From Atribacterota bacterium (GTDB lineage: Bacteria > Atribacterota > Atribacteria > Atribacterales > Caldatribacteriaceae), in contig JBDIWM010000011.1 of NCBI GenBank assembly GCA_039638595.1, positions 1-47,558 of the forward strand: a stretch of 47,558 nt of DNA, in the 5' to 3' direction. Below, piece after piece: positions 41,691-47,558 of the stretch. Position numbers and translations under genes: made by a program. Each line of letters begins with the position of its first letter. Position 1 is the stretch's first letter. A model generated the notes under the pieces. The model was not told where the DNA came from. It ran no database searches and worked only from the letters and a program-made list of their open reading frames with translations.

Positions 41691-42626
41691 TCATCTCCAC
41701 ACTTCCACTTCGTTCTCGAGCACAATACCCTTTCCTCGATACACTTCTCTCCGAATCCACTCCATAAGACTTTCAACCTGCAACGCCGTCGCTCCTCCTA
41801 AATTCACAATAAAATTGGCATGCTTGGGAGAAACCTGGGCTTGACCTAACCGCAAACCCTTAAAACCCATTTCCTCTATGAGGCGAGCCGCATAATCCCC
41901 TGGGGGGTTACGAAAAACGCTCCCAGCTGATGGCCATTCCAGGGGTTGGGCATTTTTCCGCAGTGACGAAAATGTTCCAATCATTTTCCAGGATCGATCT
42001 TTGGTCTGAGGAAAAAGTTTCAGAATCACTCTGAGAATTACCGTATTCTTTTGCTTCAGATTGGAATACCGATAGGAAAAAGAAAGTTCGTTCCGGCTTT
42101 TCCATTCTCTCTGACCTTTTTCGTTTCTCCACAAAATTTTCTCCACCAGATTCCCGATCTCTCCTCCAAAACATCCAGCGTTGAGGAGCACTGCTCCTCC
42201 CACCGTTCCAGGTACTCCAAATAAAAACTCACATCCTCCCAACTCATGCTGAATACAGAACTCAACCATCCTTTTTAATAGCACACCAGCTCCAATCTCC
42301 ACCCTCGATTCATCAAGTTGTCTTAAATCGGTGAAATCTCCTCGCAAACGCAGAACCACTCCCCCAAAACCCAAATCACTCACCAAAATATTCGAACCCC
42401 GGCCCAGAATACGCCAGGGGATTTGATTCTCTTCACACAGAGCAATGACTGCCTCGAGGTGTTCATCGTTTTGTACATCGAGGAGGGCTAAAGCCTGCCC
42501 CCCAATTCTGAAGGTCGTAAAACACTTCATTTCTGGACACAATCTGATGCTCAAACCTCGTACCCGGCGAAATTTTTCCTCTACTCTTTCCCATTTTTCC
42601 CACAGAGCATTGCTCCAACTTTCCAT
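41691..42626 (-). CDS. murB: UDP-N-acetylenolpyruvoylglucosamine reductase
   Basis: A 311-residue MurB that reduces UDP-GlcNAc enolpyruvate to UDP-MurNAc using FAD and NADPH. TTFRIGGQALALLDV, ILGRGSNILVSDLGF, FGVPGTVGGAVLLNAGCFGGEI and the catalytic Ser in PSAGSVFRNPPGDYA are present. It is the short type II form. It overlaps murC by 46 bases and is followed directly by ftsQ. Confidence 0.97.
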   Translation of the reverse strand: MESWSNALWEKWERVEEKFRRVRGLSIRLCPEMKCFTTFRIGGQALALLDVQNDEHLEAVIALCEENQIPWRILGRGSNILVSDLGFGGVVLRLRGDFTDLRQLDESRVEIGAGVLLKRMVEFCIQHELGGCEFLFGVPGTVGGAVLLNAGCFGGEIGNLVEKILWRNEKGQREWKSRNELSFSYRYSNLKQKNTVILRVILKLFPQTKDRSWKMIGTFSSLRKNAQPLEWPSAGSVFRNPPGDYAARLIEEMGFKGLRLGQAQVSPKHANFIVNLGGATALQVESLMEWIRREVYRGKGIVLENEVEVWR

Positions 42627-43984
42627 ACATCACCTGCACCCATGGTAATGATGATATCTCCTGCCCGCGAAGCGTTCCGGCATTCCATCGCCGCTTCCTC
42701 AAAATTTTCCACCAATCTGATTCCACGAAATCCCTGCGCGACCATCTCTCTATATACCAGTTCCGCCGAAATCCCGGCAAGGGGTTCTTCATTGGCAGAA
42801 TAAATGGGGAGAAGAATAACCTGGTGCGCCTTTTTGAGTGCCTCGGCCATCTCCCGATAAAGCCTTTTTGTCCTTGTATACCGATGAGGCTGAAAAACCA
42901 CAACAACCCTTCCTGTGGTAAAATTCAACGCCGCGTTCAAAACTACCTTCATCTCTGTGGGATGGTGCGCATAATCATCAACCACCAAAGCCCCCCGGAA
43001 AGTGCCAATCTTTTCAAACCGCCTTTTTACTCCTCGAAACGAAACTAAAGCCTCTTGAATGTGACAAGTCTGAACGCCCAGCTCGACCCCAACCGCGATA
43101 CAGGCCAGCGCATTTTCCACATTATGGATACCAGGAAGATTTAAGTGGAAATCACCGATTTTGGTGTCCTTCCGAAAAGCCTCAAAGACAAACCCATCTC
43201 TTTTTTCAACTACAACCCTTCCGCGAAAATCGACCCGTTGATTCTCTATACCATAGGTCAAAATATTTGAAAGGCGCTTTTTACTCAGAATATCCACCAC
43301 ATTTGGATGATCACCACAGACCACCCCAAAACCACCAGTTTTAATTCCTTCCAAAAACATAACGAAGGCTTTTTTTTCCTTTTCGATATCTCCGTAAAAC
43401 TCTATATGATCATCCTCAATGTTCGTAACCACGGCACAGAAAGGGGAAAGCCTCAAGAAAGAGCCATCACTTTCGTCAGCCTCAGCCACAAAGAGTTCCC
43501 CTTTCCCTCCTTTGGCATTACCACCAATATCTTCCAGTTCTCCCCCGATTAAAACCGTTGGTTCTAAACCGGCGGTTTCCAGGAGCAAGGAAATCATAGA
43601 AGTCGTGGTCGTTTTACCATGGGTGCCAGCCACAGCAATTCCTTTTTTGCGGTTAAGAAGGAAGGCTAACATCTCACCTCGCGGAATCACTAAAAGATTT
43701 AATTTTCTTGCTTCCTCCAACTCTTCGTTGTTCTCCGGAATTGCAGAAGAAACAACCACAGCTTCTGCTTGTCGCACCCGATCGCGGCTGTGCCCCACGA
43801 AAACCGTCACTCCTTTTGCTCGCAAACGGGCAATGGCTTCGTTTTCCACAAGATCCGAACCACTCACCCAGTACCCGGCTTCTTGCGCCAATAAAGCCAG
43901 ACCACTCATTCCGGTACCACCGATACCGATAAAATGAAGACGAAGTGGTAATCGTTCCAAATCAACACGTACCTGTTCGACCAA
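42581..43984 (-). CDS. murC: UDP-N-acetylmuramate-L-alanine ligase, likely TTG start
   Basis: A protein of about 467 residues adding L-Ala to UDP-MurNAc. LHFIGIGGTGMSGLALLA, the P-loop AGTHGKTTTTSM, TNIEDDHIEFYGD and DDYAHHPTEMK are all typical. The first open codon is a GTG at 44047, overlapping murG by 86 bases with no ribosome site. A TTG at 43984 stands eight bases after AGGAG and gives the usual length, so I prefer it. Confidence 0.94.
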   Translation of the reverse strand: MVEQVRVDLERLPLRLHFIGIGGTGMSGLALLAQEAGYWVSGSDLVENEAIARLRAKGVTVFVGHSRDRVRQAEAVVVSSAIPENNEELEEARKLNLLVIPRGEMLAFLLNRKKGIAVAGTHGKTTTTSMISLLLETAGLEPTVLIGGELEDIGGNAKGGKGELFVAEADESDGSFLRLSPFCAVVTNIEDDHIEFYGDIEKEKKAFVMFLEGIKTGGFGVVCGDHPNVVDILSKKRLSNILTYGIENQRVDFRGRVVVEKRDGFVFEAFRKDTKIGDFHLNLPGIHNVENALACIAVGVELGVQTCHIQEALVSFRGVKRRFEKIGTFRGALVVDDYAHHPTEMKVVLNAALNFTTGRVVVVFQPHRYTRTKRLYREMAEALKKAHQVILLPIYSANEEPLAGISAELVYREMVAQGFRGIRLVENFEEAAMECRNASRAGDIIITMGAGDVWKVGAMLCGKNGKE

Positions 43985-45083
43985 TCTTCTTTCTCCTCTC
44001 TCGCTGAGCGTCTCCCACGATCTCCTCAGCAATGATCGATGCTGCACGTTTCAAATATTGAGTGTCCTCAGAATAGCGATGCGCAGTAAGAAACATGGTG
44101 CGAATTTTTTCACCCAGAAGATCTGGACATAACACATGCTCTTCAATAATTTCCACCGGTTGGTGCCTCTGTAACCACAAGGCATTATAAACTTGATGAG
44201 ATTCTGTAGCCTCGGCATACGGTACCAGAATGCTGGGTACACCAAAGAAAAAAAGTTCAAAAACGGTGTTTGCTCCCGCTCTACAGATGGCTAAATCTGA
44301 AACCGCATATACCATCCCCGGACAGGAAAGAAAGGGATAAACCCGATAAGGGAAAGAAAAACGCCTGGCTCTTTCTTCTACCCGGAAGAAATCCTCTTTC
44401 CCAGTTATATGAACCACCTGAATCGCGCTTTCATCCAGAAAATCCAGAGCTTGCAAAAAATTCTCATTGATGACTTCTGAACCTCGACTTCCACCCATAA
44501 CCAGAATCGTACGACGTCCTGGCTCTAACATCAATCTTTTGCGCGCCTCCTCTTTTTTACCCCTCCACTCCATCACTTCCTCCCGTAAGGGGTTCCCCAC
44601 CACCTTTACGGTTTTGCATCCTTCAAAATACGGAATCGCGTCCTGCGCAGCAACAAAAACCATTTTCGCCCATCGGGCTACAATCCGATTGGCAAGGCCG
44701 GGGTATATATTTTGCTCGTGAACGTAAATGGGAATGCGAAACCAACGCGCCCATATCCCCCCAAGCAGAGAGAGATAACTTCCCATAGCCAAAAAAGCAC
44801 GGGGTCGGTAGCGCAAAAAATACCATCCTCCCAGTAAAAATCCTACCAGATTTTCAACCAAAAGGCGAAGAAATCTCCAATCAAAATGTCGATTCCAACC
44901 CCGAGCTACAAGATACACCATTCGAAAATCACTACTGCGCACAAGCTCTCTCTCCATGCCTCTTTTGGTTCCCAGAAAGATGATATCCCAATCCACTCGC
45001 TTACGAATCTCAAGAGCAATGCACAAGGAAGGAATTACATGACCTCCGGTGCCACCTCCAGCTATGAAAACACATGGCTTCAT
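43962..45083 (-). CDS. murG: Lipid II synthase MurG
   Basis: A 373-residue GT28 glycosyltransferase that adds GlcNAc to lipid I at the inner face of the membrane. The FIAGGGTGGHVIPSLCIA loop, HEQNIYPGLANRI, LVMGGSRGSEVINEN and the C-domain CRAGANTVFELFFFGVPSILVPY fit the family. It overlaps ftsW by four bases and murC by 23. Confidence 0.97.
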   Translation of the reverse strand: MKPCVFIAGGGTGGHVIPSLCIALEIRKRVDWDIIFLGTKRGMERELVRSSDFRMVYLVARGWNRHFDWRFLRLLVENLVGFLLGGWYFLRYRPRAFLAMGSYLSLLGGIWARWFRIPIYVHEQNIYPGLANRIVARWAKMVFVAAQDAIPYFEGCKTVKVVGNPLREEVMEWRGKKEEARKRLMLEPGRRTILVMGGSRGSEVINENFLQALDFLDESAIQVVHITGKEDFFRVEERARRFSFPYRVYPFLSCPGMVYAVSDLAICRAGANTVFELFFFGVPSILVPYAEATESHQVYNALWLQRHQPVEIIEEHVLCPDLLGEKIRTMFLTAHRYSEDTQYLKRAASIIAEEIVGDAQRERRKKIGRTGTC

Positions 45084-46246
45084 CGATTTTCTATCTCCCT
45101 CCGACCTCGGGCAATATTAAATAAAATCCCAATACTGGCTAGAAGAACAATTAACGAAGAATTCCCATAGCTCACCAGGGGAAAGGTAATGCCAGTAATG
45201 GGGAAAAGGCGTAAAACCGCACCCATGTTGACAAAGGCCTGCAGGACAATCATGGCTACAATCCCCATAGCGACAAGACAGCGAAATTCATCCTCTGCTC
45301 TCAGAGCAATTCTCCAGCCCCTCCAGAGAATTATGATCAAAAGAGCCACCAGGGATAAAGTGCCCAAAAGACCAAACTCTTCCCCTACAATAGCATAGAT
45401 AAAATCGGTATGTCGATCAGGCAAAAAGAAGAATTTCTGCCGACTCTCGCCAAGTCCTCGTCCCCAGAGCCCCCCAGAACCGAGAGCGATAAGCGATTGA
45501 AGAATATGAAAGCCCTTCCCCAAAGGATCTTTCCAGGGATCCAGAAAAGCAACAAAACGATCTTTCCAGTACTCTTTTCCTCTCGCCAGAATCAGGAAAA
45601 GACCCGTAGGCATGAGAATAATCCAAACCAGAAAAAGATGCAGGACCTTTCCTCCCCCCAGAAAGAGCATCACAAAAGTCAACAACAGAAGAAACAGCGC
45701 CGTACCAAGGTTTGGTTCAATCAAAACTAAAAGACAGGCAATCCCCACCAGAATGAAAAACGGCACGACACCTCGCCAAAAATCCTCAACCCGATCCTGA
45801 TGAGTGGCCAAAGCATCCGCCATATAGAGCACAATAACCAACTTGGCAAACTCGGAAGGTTGCAAACTAAAAACTCCCAGATTGATCCACCGGTTCACCC
45901 CCGCTCCCTGCCGGCCTACACCAGGAACGAAAACCAGCACCAGCAATACAAGTATAGCAAGTAACAGGAACCTGCTCCGTTCCCGTAGCCAAGAAAGCGG
46001 GAAAAAACTGGTAATCACACCGGTAATAAGCCCCAGAGCAACTCCCAAAAGATGCTTCCGAAAGAAATAGAAAGCATCCCCATACGCGTACAGTCCCGTG
46101 GTCATACTGGCACTAAAGACCATCACAATCCCAAATAAAAGTAAACTCATCACCGACCAGAAAAGCCACGAGTCGATTTCCCACCACCATTTTGCTCTTC
46201 CTTCCGCTCGAGCCATGGTAACCGAAACGTCTTTAAGCCAAATCAT
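45080..46246 (-). CDS. ftsW: SEDS peptidoglycan polymerase FtsW
   Basis: A 388-residue SEDS-family glycosyltransferase with about ten membrane helices. Diagnostic are the SMTTGLYAYGDAFYFFRKHL segment, the WINLGVFSLQPSEFAKLVIVLYMA segment, the DFIYAIVGEEFGLLG loop with the conserved acidic residues, and GITFPLVSYGNSSLIVLL. The place between murD and murG points to FtsW rather than RodA. It polymerises septal glycan with an FtsI-type transpeptidase, not in the window. The start overlaps murD by four bases. Confidence 0.96.
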   Translation of the reverse strand: MIWLKDVSVTMARAEGRAKWWWEIDSWLFWSVMSLLLFGIVMVFSASMTTGLYAYGDAFYFFRKHLLGVALGLITGVITSFFPLSWLRERSRFLLLAILVLLVLVFVPGVGRQGAGVNRWINLGVFSLQPSEFAKLVIVLYMADALATHQDRVEDFWRGVVPFFILVGIACLLVLIEPNLGTALFLLLLTFVMLFLGGGKVLHLFLVWIILMPTGLFLILARGKEYWKDRFVAFLDPWKDPLGKGFHILQSLIALGSGGLWGRGLGESRQKFFFLPDRHTDFIYAIVGEEFGLLGTLSLVALLIIILWRGWRIALRAEDEFRCLVAMGIVAMIVLQAFVNMGAVLRLFPITGITFPLVSYGNSSLIVLLASIGILFNIARGRREIENR

Positions 46247-47558
46247 GGAATCACCTGATATACAAGCCTTCGAAAATGCTCCCCTCTTTCTTCAAAACTT
46301 TTATATTGATCCCAGCTGGTACAGGCTGGAGAGAGAAGGACGGTATCTCCTTCTTGTGCTAATTTTTTGGCCACTTCCACCGCCTCAGAAAGAGAGCAAA
46401 CAAGATGCGGCAAAAGGTTTTTCGGGAGAAAACGTGACACCACAAAACGCGATGCACCATATACGATGACCTCTTTCACTTTACCAGAAGTAAAAACTCC
46501 AGTGAGTTCTGAGAAATCTTCAACCTTGGCTTTACCACCAAGAATGAGAACCACGGGACCCCGCACGGCTTCGACAGCAACCTTTGTCGCCGCAGGAGTG
46601 GTGGATTTTGAATCATTGAAATAATGAACCCCGTCCACGCAACCAATCCATTCCAAACGGTGTGGTAAACCACGAAAACTCTCTACCGCTCGAGCAATCA
46701 GCTCTTCACGCACCCCGACCGCCTTCGATACAGCCACAGCCACAAGGAGATTTTCCCAATTGTGTCGACCTGGCAGTGAAAGTTGCCTCAAACAGAGAAT
46801 CTCCCGGTCATTCACTCCAGCCTCTCTTATGGCATCCTCCCACACATAAAACCCCTCTTTTAACTTTCCAGACACAGTTACGGGAATAATCTGAGCTCTC
46901 AGGTTTTTTACCAGACGGGTTGACCACCATGGAGAAGTGAAATTCACCACAGCCACATCATCCCGTCTCTGGTTCTCAAAAATTTTTTGCTTCGCCCGAA
47001 AGTACTCTTCATGAGTCTGGTGATAATCTAAGTGATTTGAGAAAAGGTTTAGGAACGCTGCAACATGGAAACGAGCCCTCGTGGTACGCCCCAACTGGAA
47101 GCTACTCAACTCCACGACTCCCCAGTCCCACCGCTCCTCTGCTTCCAGACTCTCAACAAGGGCAGTTCCAAAGTTTCCACCGACAAAAACCGAAAAATGA
47201 GCTTCTCGAAGAATATGTCCAATCAACGCCACGGTGGTGCTCTTCCCACAGGATCCCGTAACACCGACAAGGGGAAAAGAAATGAAACGAGCTGCAAACT
47301 CAATCTCACTTACCACCGGTATCCCTTTAGCCACAAGAAACGTAAAAAGAGGATGGCAAGGAGGAAAACCAGGACTGGCGATGCACTCCTCTACCGCAGA
47401 GAGTTCAAAACCGGCCAATTTCGATGATGGAACAAATTGAAAGCGAGCATGATTTTTCAACTCATCCGGAATCGATTCCCAGGACACCTGATCATCAGTG
47501 GCAATGACCCGCTCTCCACGATTTAAGAGATAACGAGCAACAGCATACCCAGTTTTGC
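46243..47558 (-). CDS. murD: UDP-N-acetylmuramoyl-L-alanine-D-glutamate ligase (cut at window edge)
   Basis: MurD, missing only about the first ten residues beyond the right edge. The frame is open to the last base; the terminal codons read KTGYAVARYLLNRGERVIATD, the first Rossmann strand. The P-loop is GVTGSCGKSTTV; NLFSNHLDYH and FNDSKSTTPAATKVAVE are the usual Mur ligase motifs. It adds D-Glu to UDP-MurNAc-Ala. A GTG at 47487 is only an internal codon. It heads the visible part of the division cluster; mraY, murF and murE presumably lie further right. Confidence 0.96.
   Translation of the reverse strand, partial: KTGYAVARYLLNRGERVIATDDQVSWESIPDELKNHARFQFVPSSKLAGFELSAVEECIASPGFPPCHPLFTFLVAKGIPVVSEIEFAARFISFPLVGVTGSCGKSTTVALIGHILREAHFSVFVGGNFGTALVESLEAEERWDWGVVELSSFQLGRTTRARFHVAAFLNLFSNHLDYHQTHEEYFRAKQKIFENQRRDDVAVVNFTSPWWSTRLVKNLRAQIIPVTVSGKLKEGFYVWEDAIREAGVNDREILCLRQLSLPGRHNWENLLVAVAVSKAVGVREELIARAVESFRGLPHRLEWIGCVDGVHYFNDSKSTTPAATKVAVEAVRGPVVLILGGKAKVEDFSELTGVFTSGKVKEVIVYGASRFVVSRFLPKNLLPHLVCSLSEAVEVAKKLAQEGDTVLLSPACTSWDQYKSFEERGEHFRRLVYQVIP

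Noticed and set aside
1-47558. CRISPR arrays, tRNA genes, insertion sequences or prophage genes
   Set aside because: No repeated spacer-like units, cloverleaf sequences, transposase motifs or terminal inverted repeats were noticed by reading; the gaps between genes are all under about 100 bases.

Overview
The window is one continuous stretch of bacterial chromosome, packed with core housekeeping genes. No gap between genes reaches 300 bases. I see no tRNA, rRNA, CRISPR array, insertion sequence or prophage gene. Almost everything lies on the minus strand; the plus strand carries only the left-end ABC ATPase, a hotdog thioesterase, an Rsm22-like methyltransferase, rpmB and rqcH. The gene order (pta-ackA-yceD-rpmF-plsX-fab-acpP-rnc-smc-ftsY; gmk-rpoZ-coaBC-priA-def-fmt-rsmB-PASTA-rpe; murD-ftsW-murG-murC-murB-ftsQ-ftsA-ftsZ) resembles Firmicutes and related deep-branching anaerobes. 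The flavodiiron/ferritin pair and acetate-forming Pta-AckA point to an anaerobic fermenter. The proteins are divergent from model species. A lineage such as Atribacterota or a Thermotogae-like phylum fits, but that placement is inference and weak.

Layout, left to right. (1) 1-5014: tail of an ABC transporter ATPase and a thioesterase (+), meeting a flavodiiron protein-ferritin operon (-) at a shared terminator hairpin; a PadR regulator with a two-gene split permease (-) behind a perfect-consensus promoter with an inverted-repeat operator; and a PspC-RseC membrane pair (-). (2) 5089-6249: a lone plus-strand Rsm22-like methyltransferase with a probable four-cysteine Fe-S motif. (3) 6246-21409, minus strand: recG-rsmD-coaD-pta-ackA-yceD-rpmF-plsX-fabK-fabD-fabG-acpP-rnc-smc-ftsY, joining DNA repair, CoA/acetate metabolism, phospholipid and fatty-acid synthesis, RNA processing and chromosome/SRP functions. 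rpmF is too short for usual ORF cut-offs but is unmistakable. (4) 21559-21744: rpmB (+) with a good promoter and a terminator shared with rpe. (5) 21777-31877, minus strand: yicC-gmk-rpoZ-coaBC-priA-def-fmt-Zn peptidase-rsmB-PASTA protein-rpe. (6) 31953-33623: rqcH (+), sharing a back-to-back promoter region with yicC. (7) 33620-47558, minus strand: the division and cell-wall cluster murD (cut by the window edge)-ftsW-murG-murC-murB-ftsQ-ftsA-ftsZ, then a radical SAM protein, yggS, proC, divIVA, lspA and rluD.

I see no wholly new multi-gene system. The main interest is a set of core proteins that look functionally altered. PriA has lost its helicase motifs but kept its zinc cysteines. A PASTA protein without a kinase sits where PrkC normally lies. 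RNase III has Ser in place of a catalytic metal-binding Asp. SMC has a very short hinge. The fatty-acid operon lacks both ketosynthase genes. The PadR/permease module is a small, well-defined regulatory unit with an unknown substrate.
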